Made by a program: the position numbers and the translations under genes. A model generated the notes under the pieces. The model was not told the DNA's origin. It ran no database searches and saw nothing but the letters and a program-made list of their open reading frames with translations. DNA of 64,000 nucleotides from Dipteris shenzhenensis (Eukaryota > Polypodiophyta > Polypodiopsida > Gleicheniales): NCBI GenBank assembly GCA_047967505.1, contig CM106540.1, one strand, 5' to 3'. Below are positions 34,684 to 44,365 of the stretch, piece by piece (position 1 is the first letter of the stretch; the number at the start of each line of letters is the position of its first letter).

Positions 34684-34730
34684 ACCTCAATACAGGATCC
34701 GCCTCGAAGGCTCGCGATACCTTGAGGTTT

Positions 34731-34742
34731 GCTCTGATACCA
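34731..34742 (-). promoter_or_regulatory. Primer-binding site, element copy 1
   Basis: Minus-strand TGGTATCAGAGC, two bases inside the LTR end TTACA. It is complementary to plant initiator-Met tRNA 3' end. Confidence 0.9.
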
Positions 34743-34744
34743 AG

Positions 34745-35616
34745 TGTAAGGGCCTGGTAGTTCCGGACTTAGTCTCAAGTCATGGCACCCTTACGTCGGA
34801 CCCATTGCCAAGTCCCAACCTCCCTTAACATCTCTGTTCTGATACCACAATCCCCTTTATGTGCAACTTAGCCAAACATGACCCCTGGCATGGGCCGTCT
34901 GCCGTTTATCCCCTTGCACCACGCCCCACTGGGCAAGCCCTTAGGCTTCACGTTCTTCGGTTTGCAGAGTCACATGGGTCACCAAGACCCCCAAGAACGT
35001 CCAGTGTGCAACGTCCTGATCAGCCCATGTTTCTTTCTCGGTTGGAAGCCTTTACGTGGGTCGGCACGTCTAACCCCTTCGGGCTCACCTCGAGTCCCAG
35101 CTTGGTACCCAACAGTTCACAGTTTATACAATGGTATGGAGAACACGCATGGCCCTCACTGTTCCCCACTCACTTTCACGTGCCCTCAACCCGTCCCACG
35201 TTTTGCTTTCCTGTGTGTGCGCTTCAATGTGCACCACAAGGTCACAACCCACAAGATGGCATGATGACGTTACTTGCAAGACGGCCCTAGATGGAGTGCC
35301 AAACGGTTGCTAAAACGGGCTTGATTGCAATAGAACATATATAGAAGCAAGAGGGAGCATAAACGGCCGCTGATGTTTTCCTCATCCAAATCAACCTCGC
35401 ATGAGAGAGCACTATCCTCCATATAATAGTGGCTGGCTTCTAGGCACCGCGGTGCCTCCCTTCGCAATAAAACGCTCCGAACACTCACGGCAGGTCAACC
35501 CTAATGTTGACTTCCTTATAATAGTGGCTGGCCGCTAGGTACCGCGGCGCCTCCCTTCACCAAAAAATGTTCCGAACACTCACGGCAGGCAACCCTAACA
35601 TTGACATCCTTATACA
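34745..35616 (-). repeat. LTR copy 2, complete, 872 bp
   Basis: It begins TGTATAAGG (35616) and ends CTTACA (34745) on the minus strand, with TG...CA ends and TGTA/TACA inverted termini. It is flanked by a polypurine tract on one side and a PBS on the other. It is shared by both internal regions, as expected for an array made by recombination between LTRs. An internal 90-bp segment is duplicated (35420-35510, 35512-35605). A second PBS-like TGGTATCAGAAC lies inside it at about 34836-34847. Confidence 0.9.
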
Positions 35617-35980
35617 CTCCCCCGTTCAAAAGAATTGATGTCCTCATCAGTTAAAGGGAGAGCATTGCCGACTATACACAAAAGCCTAGCCTCACTAAGG
35701 TGACTTGAGTGAGTGGCCACACACACACACAAAAGCCTAACCCCGATCCGAGAACGTCTCGAATGAGTGGCCACACACGCGCTAGTTTGGACTCTTACAT
35801 GGGCATCAAAATTTGCCTTCTCCTCATAACGGGGGGCGAACAATGTAAAGAATGATGTATTTTTACAACATATTTTACAAAGCAAACGGTGCCTCAAGCT
35901 TTGACGTTTTAGAGGGGTCACTGCATACACACATTATTTCAAAAAATAAAAAAAATTAGCCGTTTGCATAAATTCCCTGG

Positions 35981-36406
35981 CTAAAATTTCCAACCTACCA
36001 ACATGGTAACATCGGTACGTGACATTGCTCTGGGCCAATGTTTCCAACCCGCAAGCAACATCAAATTTGGAAGAGGCCCCCTTGGCTGGATTTGCCTTGG
36101 AAGCCCACGTACGAGATGAATAAGCCAAGCATCGCCTGGCCAAAATTTCCACCCCGCCTCCAACATGATCTCATGGGATGACGCTATGCCGGGCCAATCT
36201 TTCCACCCCGCAGACAGCATCAACTGACCACTTGCCACTTGTCCAAGTGAACCAACCTGCTCACCTGGCCAGAATCTCCAACCTGCCCAAAGTAAAACAT
36301 GCCCCAATGGCTTGATCTTTCTTTCTGCACCTGCCATCTCCATTGGCTTAGGCAATAAGCTCAAGTAATAAGGAGGGAAAAATTTCGAGTCCATGCTTCG
36401 ACTCAT
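35981..36406 (-). repeat. GWKFWPG-type repeats near the 3' end of the element
   Basis: Five units of the form (L)xAGW(K/R)xWPG, spaced about 25-35 residues apart, occur in one open minus-strand frame: AGWRFWPG, AGWKDWPG, AGWKFWPG, AGWKHWPR and VGWKF. Underlying DNA is a ggccaaaatttccaacctgcc-like word. Copy 1 carries the same series (31380-31720) partly out of frame. It could be a coded repeat peptide or a DNA-level repeat in a 3' untranslated region. Confidence 0.55.
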
Positions 36407-36541
36407 TTTTGACTCTTCCAGTCAGATCATGACGTTAGCTCACCGCTTCCATTCTTTCCATTCATCTTGCCACACTGACTTTGAATATTTACGCATCATC
36501 CAAGAGAGAATTTTGCGTTTTGGGAGAACTTGACTTGTGCG

Positions 36542-37039
36542 CTACGCCGTTTTTTTCACCCTTTGCACCACTTCTCTTCCTGACCCTCTTCTTCTCATCC
36601 TCACCCGTTTTGCACAAGTCCTTCCACCTTGCTGTGGCTTCTTCTCATCACGTTCTTCTCTTGAACACTGCACTTCACTGAACCTTGGACCTTTTGCCCT
36701 GCATCTTCTTTGCGCTCCACAACCTAGACCCGTTCTCCTCGTCTCTTCATCTTGGTCCTTCTTGACCTCATCTTGCTCCCTTGGCCTACGTCTGACCCTG
36801 CACTTATGCATCCACCTTCCACCTCTTTCCCTCACCTTGGCCTCTTCTTCATCCGCTGTTTCTCCTTGAAACCTTGGACTTTTCATCCATCTCCTCGTCC
36901 TTCCTGCCGTTCTACCTTGCCTTGCCTTGACCACTTCTCTTTCCGCCGTTTCCTCTTTTCCTTCCGCCGTTTCGTCTTCACCTTCCGCCATTTCCTCTTC
37001 ACTTTCTGCCGTTTCCTCTTCACGCCTTCGCCTCATCAC
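36542..37039 (-). CDS. Charged retroelement ORF in element copy 2
   Basis: A 165-codon frame homologous to the charged ORFs of copy 1, with an extra N-terminal run of EE(E/M)(T/A)AE(S/G) repeats. The frame breaks before the SFPPCYLGL part that copy 1 keeps. Coding is possible but not shown. Confidence 0.35.
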   Translation of the reverse strand: MMRRRREEETAESEEEMAEGEDETAEGKEETAEREVVKARQGRTAGRTRRWMKSPRFQGETADEEEAKVRERGGRWMHKCRVRRRPREQDEVKKDQDEETRRTGLGCGAQRRCRAKGPRFSEVQCSREERDEKKPQQGGRTCAKRVRMRRRGSGREVVQRVKKTA

Positions 37040-37439
37040 ATGTCACTTCATCCCCTTTGCCATCATCACCTTCTTCTTTTCTTCTTCTTCCTCATGCCTT
37101 CTCCTCTGCCCTAAGGCCTCACTTCGCATCACGCCTCTGCGTCTATCTAGACCTGCACCTGTTCTCCACCGTTTTTCCTTTCCATCTCTTGCCTTCACCC
37201 CATGCTCCTCCACCTCGCCGTTTTTCCTTTCTACCTCGGCATCTTTTCTGCACATGCCTCTGCGTTGCCATGGGCTTCTGATTGCTCTCTTGACCTTGTC
37301 CCAGTGCTGTTCCTCTTCTTCATCCCAAGACTCCACTTGCCATTCCACTATCCCTTCCATGCCTCTCTTGGACCTGTTCGCCGTTTACTGCACCTTGTGC
37401 GCCTCCCTGTCCAGTCACCTGTCCACCGTTTTTCATCAC

Positions 37440-38543
37440 CTATCCACCACACGTGCCTTGTGCGCCTAACCCTGTCACCTGTGCTCCCTTTCCACCGTTT
37501 GCGCCTTGTGCACCTACCTGTTTCATTCCTGCACCTACCGCGGCTTCCTTGGTCACCTGCATGCCTTGTGCATTTTTCTGACTTCTCTTCGGGCCTACCA
37601 CGTCACTTGGTCTTGGGCCTGCACCTCCTTTGCTCCTTATCCCGACCTCCTCGCCTTGAGCATTTATTTGATTTGACTTTGGTACAACGGCACCGCTCTT
37701 CGTTTCTTTCGTGCCTCCCGCACCTCTCACGCCTCTCGTCTCCGTCACTATGCCTTTCGCGCCTCTGGTCTCCGTGATTGCGCTTCTCGCGCCTCGGGTC
37801 TTCACTACGCTTATAGCGTCTCGGGGCTTCGCACCACCTATTTTCACCAATGCGCCTCCTGGGCCACTGCCTCTACACCTCATGCCTTCTGCTCCGTTTC
37901 CTATGCATCTCACGGCTCCCGCGCCGTTCACTCAGGGCTTCGCACACTCCGTGCTACCCGCTTGGGACCTCGTATCTTCTGCAATGTCCATCGCCTCGGT
38001 TGGACCCCAAGTCACTTGTTTGCCGGTCATCTTATCGGGATGCATCTCGCACTCCCACAACATGGTTCCACTTCCTTGCCTCCACTGGTCATCCCTTTTG
38101 TCTCTTTGGCCACCGTTTTGGATTCGGTTCTCCTTTCTGCTTGGGCCTCCCACCATACCTGACTCCACCTACGCCTTTCTTCTTCCTCCGAGTCCTCACT
38201 TTCACTCTTCGAGCCGCTCTCCGACTCACTCGCCGTTTCATCCTCCGTTTCGCTCCCGGATCTGCGTCATCCTCCAACTCCTTCTTCACATAGAGTTCCA
38301 TTACCAATTGGAACACAACCATGAAATCATGGCGCCACCTGGCCGTCTCACCCTCGGTGTCATACCGGGACACTAGCCGTTCCAAGTACCCCATGTCCTT
38401 GCTCAGGAGGACGTTCACCCACTCTGGAACTGCCCTCATCACATCCACTGCGGCTTCCATCTCTGACTTCCCACTCGTCATCGCCCGTAGTATTGCCTCC
38501 TTCCTTGTGCGTAAGATTGACCTTGCCCGTCACGTGATGCCAT
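37440..38543 (-). pseudogene. Gag-like ORF of the non-autonomous element, copy 2, frameshifted
   Basis: The counterpart of 33304-34683 starts at ATG 38543, exactly 3860 bp away. The frame is recovered in pieces: 38481-38089, with EWVNVLLSKDM and VSRYDTEGETARW intact; then 38168-37932; then 37931-37440, with KTRGARSAITETRGA conserved against copy 1. The breaks are 1-nt or small indels. The substitution pattern between copies keeps the same residues across about 300 codons, which supports former coding. Confidence 0.5.
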
Positions 38544-38590
38544 ACCTCGATACAGGATCCGCCTCAAAGGCTCACGATACCTTGAGGTTT

Positions 38591-38602
38591 GCTCTGATAC
38601 CA
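38591..38602 (-). promoter_or_regulatory. Primer-binding site, element copy 2
   Basis: Minus-strand TGGTATCAGAGC in the same position relative to LTR copy 3 as in copy 1. Confidence 0.9.
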
Positions 38603-38604
38603 AG

Positions 38605-39380
38605 TGTAAGGGCCCGGTAGTTTCGGACTTAGTCTCAAGTCGTGGCACCCTTACGTCGGACTCGTTGCCGAGTCACAACCTCCCTTAACGTCTCTGTTCT
38701 GATACCACAATCCCCTTTATGCATAGCTTAGCCAAACACGACCCCTGGCACGGGCCGTCCGCCGTTTATCCCCTTGCACCACGCCCCACTGGGCAAGCCC
38801 TTAGGCTTCATGTTCTTCGGTCTGCAGAATCACACAGGTCACCAAGCCCCCCAGGAACGTCCACCGTGCAACGTCCTGATCAGCCCACGTTGGCGGCCTT
38901 TACGTGGGTCGGCATGTCTAACCCCTTCAGGCTCACCTCGAGTCCCGGCTCAGTACCCAACAGTTCACGGTTTGTACAATGGTATGGAGAACAAACATGG
39001 CCCTCACCGTTCCCCACTCACTTTCACGTGCCCTCAACCTGTCCCACGTTTTTCTTTCCCGTGCGTGCGTTTCAACGTGCACCACAAGGTCACAACCTAC
39101 AAGATGGCATGATGACGTTACTTGCAAGATGGTACTAGATGGAGTGCCAAACGGTCGCTAGAATACGCTTGATTGCAACAGAAAGTATATACAAGCAAGA
39201 GGGAGCATAAACGGGAGATAAACGGCGGCTGATGTTTTCCTCATCCAAATCAACCTCGCATGAGAGAGCACTATCCTCCATATAATAGTGGCTGGCTGCT
39301 AGGCACCGCGGCGCCTCCCTTCGAAAAAAAAAGTTTCGAACACTCATGGTAGGTCAACCCTAACGTTGACTTCCTTATAA
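38605..39380 (-). repeat. LTR copy 3, truncated at its 5' end
   Basis: Homologous to LTR copy 2 from its CA end at 38605 up to about 39380. There, within a CTTATAATAG word, the sequence switches to the gypsy-related 510-bp repeat. The same word occurs naturally in both partners, so the junction may have formed at microhomology. The LTR lacks its TGTATA start. Confidence 0.85.
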
Positions 39381-40394
39381 TAGTTGTAGGGTCCCGCTTC
39401 CAACACTTAGCCAAATAATGCCAGTTCTGCTATGGTTTACCGAAACGGGGCCAAAAACGTCGAACGAACCCGGCAGGGGAACGTTTACTACCTCACAATG
39501 AGCCCTCCGTGCATGTGCGGTGCGTGTAGTCCGTGCCCGCGCAGTGCCGTCCTCGTCCCACCCCCTTGCCTTCCGTGAGTCACCCTTACATTTCCACGTT
39601 TCAAAGTGCGTGATTGTGCCAACATTCAAAAGAGCATCAAGAAATGAGACTTAGAAAATATTTGCACAAGAACGGTCTCAGAACGTTTATTCATGAGGGA
39701 AAATGCATACATGCCAAGAGGGGTCTCTAGCACTTTGAGAGCTTGACCTTCAATATACTCTCCTGGGTTACAAAAGAGCTTGAAGCCCTCTTCAAGCGTA
39801 TGCATAATATTTCAAGACCATCTCACGATAGTTGTCTATCATCCAGGCTTCGGGGAGCCATTTACATTCGGAGATAAGACAACCTTATAATAGTTGTAGG
39901 GTGCCGCTTCCAACACTTAGCCAAATAATGCCAGTTCTGCTATGGTTTACCGAAACGGGGCCAAAAACGTCGAACGAACCCGGCAGGGGAACGTTTACTA
40001 CCTCACAATGAGCCCTCCGTGCATGTGCGGTGCGTGTAGTCCGTGCCCGCGCAGTGCCGTCCTCGTCCCACCCCCTTACCTTCCGTGAGTCACCCTTACG
40101 TTTCCACGTTTCAAAGTGCGTGATTGTGCCAACATTCAAAGGAGCATCAAGAAATGAGACTTAGAAAAATATTTGCACAAGAACGGTCTCAGAACGTTTA
40201 TTCATGAGGGAAAATGCATACATGCCAAGAGGGGTCTCTAGCACTTTGAGAGCTTGACCTTCAATATACTCTCCCAGGTTACAAAAGAGCTTGAAGCCCT
40301 CTTTAAGCATATGCATAATATTTCAAGACCATATCACGATAGTTGTCTATCATCTAGGCTTCAGGGAGCCATTTACATTCGGAGATAGGACAAC
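39375..40394 (-). repeat. 510-bp tandem repeat carrying gypsy pol 3' end plus LTR-like DNA
   Basis: Two consecutive copies (about 39375-39884 and 39885-40394) are about 97 percent identical. Each, read on the minus strand, starts with the last codons of a chromodomain (ISECKWLPEA), runs through non-coding DNA, then an LTR-like stretch opening TGTTGGCAC and closing CCCTACA (about 39385-39623 and 39895-40133). It fits the 3' end of the adjacent gypsy element, duplicated in tandem. The 84-codon ORFs in each copy are inside the LTR and are probably not genes. Confidence 0.8.
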
Positions 40395-41280
40395 CTTTGA
40401 ACTTTACATAGAATTCTACTCTACCCCTTAGCATTCTCCCTTTTAAAATTGCCTCTGGCTCATATGGCGGGTTTACAACTTGGGAGACGGAAGGGGGGAC
40501 TTTCCTACCATATGTGTTATCAGAGTAGAAACGCCTTAAGAGTTGGACATGGAAGGCGTTATGTATTGCTACATTCGGAGGGAGCTCCTGTTTATAGGTG
40601 ACTTCATCAAGAGCATAGAGAAATATGTATGGTCCATAGAATCTGTGATTGAACTTTGGAGTCAAGTTCTCTGGAAGCCGGATATTCTGGGAGCTAATGA
40701 GCACCAAGTCGCTTGGGAAGAATTCGACGTGGCGACGTTTGCTATCAAAGTGCTTCTTCACGATGGCTTGCGTTTTGTGAAGACTTTCTTTGGCCGCTTG
40801 CATGCGTTCATGCCATCTGTTAAGAAATTACTCTGTGTATGGATCTTGGATTTTGAGAGTACCTATTGCCAAGGCTATGGGAGTGATGACCTCTTTGCCT
40901 GTGGCTATCTCAAACGGCGTGAAACCTGTGCTACGATGAACGGAGCTGTTGTAGTGAAACTCCAAGACGTCCAAATGTGAGGCCCAATCTTTTTGGTCTA
41001 CCTGGACATAGCTTCTGAGGTATTGCTCTGTGGTTTGGTTTGCCCTTTCAGATTGACCATCCGTGGCTAGGTGGTATGAGGAGCTGAAACGGAGCTGTGT
41101 ACCAAGGAGTTTAAAGAGCTCGGTCCACATATCACTTTAGAAGCGAGCATCATGATCCGAGACAATGGCCAAGGGTAAACCATGGTACTTGAAGACATAA
41201 GAGAAATATAAGTTAGATGTATGCTTTGCTGTAATGGGTGGCTTAACAGGAATGAAATGGCCTTGTTTGGAAAAATAGTC
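40354..41280 (-). pseudogene. Ty3/gypsy chromovirus integrase with chromodomain, broken
   Basis: The minus strand reads, in order, the integrase core (DYFSKQGHFIP ... YHGLPLAIVSDHDARF; GTQLRFSSSYHLATDGQSER; LEFHYNSSVHRSTGFTPFE), then the C-terminal GPY/F-type part (LVLISSQNIRLPENL ... HRFYGPY ... AIHNAFHVQLLR) and a chromodomain (ILKGRMLRGRVEFYVKFKG ... W). These define a chromovirus pol C-terminus; chromodomains steer insertion to marked chromatin. Two in-frame stops (just after DHDARF, about 41132, and after DPYTE, 40825-40827) break it. The N-terminal zinc finger, RT and RNase H are absent: at 41278 the sequence changes abruptly to 18S rDNA. Confidence 0.9.
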
Positions 41281-41337
41281 ATTGCAATTATTGATCTTCA
41301 ACGAGGAATTCCTAGTAAGCACGAGTCATCAACTCGT

Positions 41338-41405
<68 letters not shown>

Positions 41406-41465
41406 TTTCGGATTGCGGCGACGTCGGTGGTTCGCCGCCGGTGACGTTGTGAGAAGTTCATTAAG

Positions 41466-41532
<67 letters not shown>

Positions 41533-41533
41533 G
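41278..41533 (+). rRNA. 18S rRNA, 3'-terminal fragment (about 256 nt)
   Basis: Contains the universally conserved 3' end: a guiding CTTCAACGAGGAAT stretch, TTGTACACACCGCCCGTCGC, and the terminal GTAACAAGGTTTCCGTAGGTG and GGAAGGATCATTG. It begins abruptly inside the 18S gene at the junction with gypsy integrase. Small departures from the usual plant sequence are seen (GAATTCC for GAATGCC, and ACGAGTCATCAACTCGTG in the helix). These, and the truncation, mark it as a displaced rDNA fragment, not a working gene. Confidence 0.95.
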
Positions 41534-41750
41534 ACACACATCCGTGAGAAACACCGTGAACTATGGACGTAACGTCGAGGGGCCGCGCTCGGAGGCGCGG
41601 CTACCGGTGCCACGCTCCCCGTTGGAGCCGGGCGAAAGTGGGCGTGGCATCGAGCCGGGGCGGCCCATCGGCCGCGCAGCGGGGGCGGGGATCTTCCCCC
41701 GTCCGTCGTGCGGGCAGCCCCCCTCCTTCGTGCCTCGGCACGGGGCCGCA
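41534..41750 (+). other. Internal transcribed spacer 1, partial
   Basis: GC-rich sequence directly following the 18S 3' end, opening CACACATCCGTGAGAAACAC. It ends abruptly at about 41750, where AT-rich retroelement sequence begins. No 5.8S sequence follows. The position and composition are those of ITS1, and the conserved central ITS1 motif of land plants is not evident before the break. Confidence 0.85.
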
Positions 41751-41759
41751 TGATAAACT

Positions 41760-41862
41760 GTGTTACAACTTTGCATTACAACTTTGTGACACAACTTTGT
41801 GTTACAACTTTGTGATACAACTTTGTGATACAACTTTGTGTTACAACTTTGTGTTACAATTT
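41760..41862. repeat. Minisatellite of 13-14 bp unit (TTACAACTTTGTG)
   Basis: About seven to eight consecutive near-perfect units, alternating TTACAACTTTGTG and ATACAACTTTGTG. Confidence 0.95.
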
Positions 41863-41892
41863 CTACATGCAGAGAGAGAAGCTCTCCAACTG

Positions 41893-41901
41893 GTATAAAT
41901 A
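41893..41901 (+). promoter_or_regulatory. TATA-like box in the LTR
   Basis: GTATAAATA in a non-repetitive part of the LTR, about 935 bases before the PBS. Plausible as the element promoter; no transcription evidence can be given. Confidence 0.45.
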
Positions 41902-42074
41902 ACCCATAATGGAATGAAGCCCACACTCTTTGGGGCATTGTGTTGAGTCTACTTTGGTATTCCAAGCATTTGTCTCAAGTGTCCATGCTTCCTTGCACTC
42001 CACTTCCAAAAGCATGTCCTAACCTTGCAACTCCTCCTCCCCTCTCCTCCAACCTTGCAACCCATCAGGCTCTC

Positions 42075-42180
42075 CCTCTCCTCCTCCCTCCTCCTCCTCC
42101 TCCTCCCTCCTCTGCCTCCTCCTCCTCCTCCTCTCTCCTCCTCCTCCCTCCTCCTCCTCCCTCCTCTCTCTTCTTTCCCC
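42075..42180. repeat. (CTC)n-rich low-complexity tract
   Basis: About 100 bases of CTC/CTCC repeats. ORFs rich in Pro/Ser/Leu on one strand and Gly/Arg/Glu on the other are artefacts. Confidence 0.95.
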
Positions 42181-42294
42181 CATGCTCTTACACCTTCTTT
42201 CTCTCCTACTCCTATGCTCCCCCTAAACCCTTTGTTCCTCATCCCTTAAACTCCATGATCTACGAGGGAGACGAGTTCTCCACCATGTACTCTA

Positions 42295-42575
42295 CTCTGA
42301 ACCCTAAAACCTCCTTTGGAACCTTGGAACCTCCTTCTGAACCCTGGAACCTCCTTCTAACCCTGGAACCTCCTTCTAAACCCTGGAACTCCTTCTAAAC
42401 CCTGGAACCTCCTTCTAACCCTGGACTTCTTCTAAACCCTGGAAGCTTCTTCTAAACTCTGGAACTCCTTCTAAACCCTGGAACCTCCTTCTAACCCTGG
42501 AACCTCCTTCTGAGCGTTGGAACCTCCTTTTGAACACTGGAACCTCCTTCTAACCCTTAAACTCCTCCTAAACCC
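42295..42575. repeat. Minisatellite, unit about 18-24 bp (GGAACCTCCTTCTAAACCCT)
   Basis: About a dozen variant units, including shorter ones lacking the central CCTCC. The unit contains CTAAACCCT, echoing the telomere-type word. Confidence 0.9.
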
Positions 42576-42830
42576 TACAACCCCCAATGAAGGCGAAAGC
42601 CTTCATTACCTCAATCATGATAGTACACGTTCCTTTTACACATGCATGCACTTTGTTTGCTTACCACACTTAAGCCTACGTCTCTCACTGGAACACGACT
42701 CGAGGTCCTAAGCTACACATATACTACAACCGACAACCCCAATATATCTATAGGTGACAAAAAGCCTCAGAACCTTGCATACTGAGAGAACCCTACTCTC
42801 CTATGAAAGTAGTAGGAAAGAGCAAACATT

Positions 42831-42848
42831 TGGCACCGCTACCGGGGA
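42831..42848 (+). promoter_or_regulatory. Gypsy-type primer-binding site
   Basis: TGGCACCGCTACCGGGGA closely matches the TGGCGCCGTTGCCGGGGA stretch that follows the 5' LTR in many plant Ty3/gypsy elements. It lies two bases after the LTR end CA, so a plus-strand element begins here. Confidence 0.7.
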
Positions 42849-43500
42849 GACTAGCATCTCAAGTAAGAGTAAACATACACAGGTATGTGTAGAAAACAAA
42901 CTACTTCAAACTTTCACGAAAATAACACTCAAGGGCAAGGAGAGTAAAATTTTTTTTCTCCATTTCTAGCCAAACATATCAACCCCAAGCATCAACCTTG
43001 GGTTACTACCTTAAGAAATTTTCTTTATTTCTTAAATAGAAGCGACTTGATATATAATCAGGCTAGGTAGTGGACACGAATGCGTAAAGCTTGCAATTTT
43101 GATCATTTGAACTTTTTGCAGAAAAGCAAACCGAGCTATTCATAAAGAGTTATGGCTTGGGAAGAGTTTAGGGTTAAAGCCTAAACCTAAACCCTAAACC
43201 TAAACTCATTTCCTATAAAAACCAACTCCACCCCCTCATTCTTCATCTTTCACATTTTGCCTCCATTCTCTTCTTCATTCCGAGCCCTACGCAAGACACT
43301 CCTCCCTCTCCATCGACCACCACCTTACTCCCATCCTCACATTGTAAGTGACTTCGAGCCCATCTCGTAGCGATAACCCAGCCATCCACCCACCGTCCAT
43401 TGTTCCTCAATAATCCCGTTACATTGAGAAAGACTTGGAGAGCGTTCAGGTGACCACCTCTCCCTCCCTTTCGATTTCCGTCCGTCAAGTTTTTTTTTAT
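42849..43500 (+). other. Leader-like sequence after the PBS; no ORF
   Basis: No gag frame is open. At 43170-43205 there is a short run of telomere-like CCTAAACC repeats, and at about 43212 a TATA-like CCTATAAAAACC. This could be a second promoter or chance. The element body is replaced by the pyrimidine tracts that follow. Confidence 0.4.
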
Positions 43501-43504
43501 TTGC

Positions 43505-43905
43505 TCTCTCTTTTTTTCCCCCTCCCATCTCCACCACCCCCTCCCCCTTCCCCCTCCATCTCCACCAACCCCCTCCCCCTCCCCCCTCCATCTCCACCAC
43601 CCCTTCCCCCTCCATTTCCACCTCCCCCTCCATTTTCACCTCCCCCTCCCCCTCCCCCCTCCATCTCCACCACTCGCTCCCCCTCCCCCCTCCATCTCCA
43701 CCACCCCTTCCCCCTCCATTTCCACCTCCCCCTCCCCCTCCCCCCTCCATCTACACCACCCCTTCCCCCTCCCCCCTCCATTTCCACCTCCCCCTCCCCC
43801 TCCCCTCTCCATTTCCACCTCCCCCTCCCCCCTCCATCTCCACCACCCCCTCCCCCTCCCCCCTCCCCCCTCCATCTCCACCACCCCCCTCCCACACCAC
43901 CACCT
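43505..43905. repeat. C-rich minisatellite (CCATCTCCACCACCCCCTCCCC units)
   Basis: About 400 bases composed of CCCCCTCC and CCATCTCCACC words in variable order. The minus strand is G-rich with many runs of four or five G, so G-quadruplex formation is possible. The 471-codon plus-strand ORF through this and the next blocks is an artefact. Confidence 0.95.
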
Positions 43906-44046
43906 CCCCCTTTCTCTCTCTCTCACTTACTCTCTCTCTCTCTTTCCCTCCCCCTATCTCTTTCTTTCTCTCTCTCTCTCAATCTCTCTCTCTCTCTTTC
44001 TTTTTCTCTCTCTTATTTTCTTTTCTTCTCTCTCTCTCTTATTTTC

Positions 44047-44089
<43 letters not shown>

Positions 44090-44198
44090 TTCCCTATCTC
44101 TCTCTTTCCCTCCCCCTTCCTCTCTCTTTCTTTTTCTCTCACTCTCTTTCTCTCTCTTATACACACTCTCTCTCACTCTCTCTCTCTTTTCTCTCACT

Positions 44199-44280
<82 letters not shown>

Positions 44281-44318
44281 CTCTCTCTCTTTTTCTCTCT
44301 CTCACTCACTCACACACA

Positions 44319-44365
<47 letters not shown>
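43906..44365. repeat. (CT)n-dominated polypyrimidine tract
   Basis: About 460 bases of CT repeats with TTT/CCC interruptions and one short CACA stretch. Minus-strand Arg/Glu ORFs are artefacts. Confidence 0.97.

Larger units (their letters stand above)
31046..34744 (-). mobile_element. Internal region, copy 1, of a gag-only LTR element (minus strand)
   Basis: It lies between LTR copy 1 and LTR copy 2. In transcriptional order it holds the PBS (34742-34731), a long gag-like frame (34683-33304), a Lys/Arg/Glu-rich frame region, a 771-bp tandem duplication, and GWKFWPG-type repeats before the polypurine tract. No protease, RT, RNase H or integrase motif is present, so the element would need help from another retroelement, like the TR-GAG or LARD classes. 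It is about 92-95 percent similar by eye to copy 2 where both are present. Confidence 0.75.
35617..38604 (-). mobile_element. Internal region, copy 2, of the gag-only LTR element
   Basis: It has the same order as copy 1 but the 771-bp block is present once. PBS-to-PBS distance between the copies is 3860 bp. The gag frame here is broken by different lesions: a 1-nt loss soon after the start and another near 38035. The two copies therefore decayed independently after both were present. No pol-type motif is present. Confidence 0.75.
41758..42828 (+). repeat. LTR of a gypsy-type element, about 1.07 kb, right side firm
   Basis: It ends AAAGAGCAAACA at 42828, immediately before a gypsy-type PBS. 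The left limit is set tentatively at TGTGTTACAAC (41758), just after the ITS1 fragment. A TATA-like TATAAATA lies at about 41894. It contains three low-complexity blocks: TTACAACTTTGTG repeats, a CTC block, and a GGAACCTCCTTCTAAACCCT minisatellite. Confidence 0.55.

Noticed and set aside
34834-34848. A second primer-binding site (TGGTATCAGAAC) inside LTR copy 2
   Set aside because: It lies inside the LTR, differs from the iMet site at one base, and the LTR end is already defined by TACA next to the exact PBS; noted as a curiosity, possibly a relic of an older boundary.
39375-40139. Two 84-codon ORFs (MNVGTITHFETWK type) as genes
   Set aside because: They are identical repeats within LTR-like DNA and begin at the presumed LTR start.
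41278-41533. A functional 18S rRNA gene
   Set aside because: Only the last 256 nt are present, joined to integrase sequence on the left, and ITS1 breaks off before 5.8S.
41461-41965. ORFs across 18S/ITS1 (up to 134 codons)
   Set aside because: They overlap a clearly recognisable rRNA/ITS sequence and are GC-driven.
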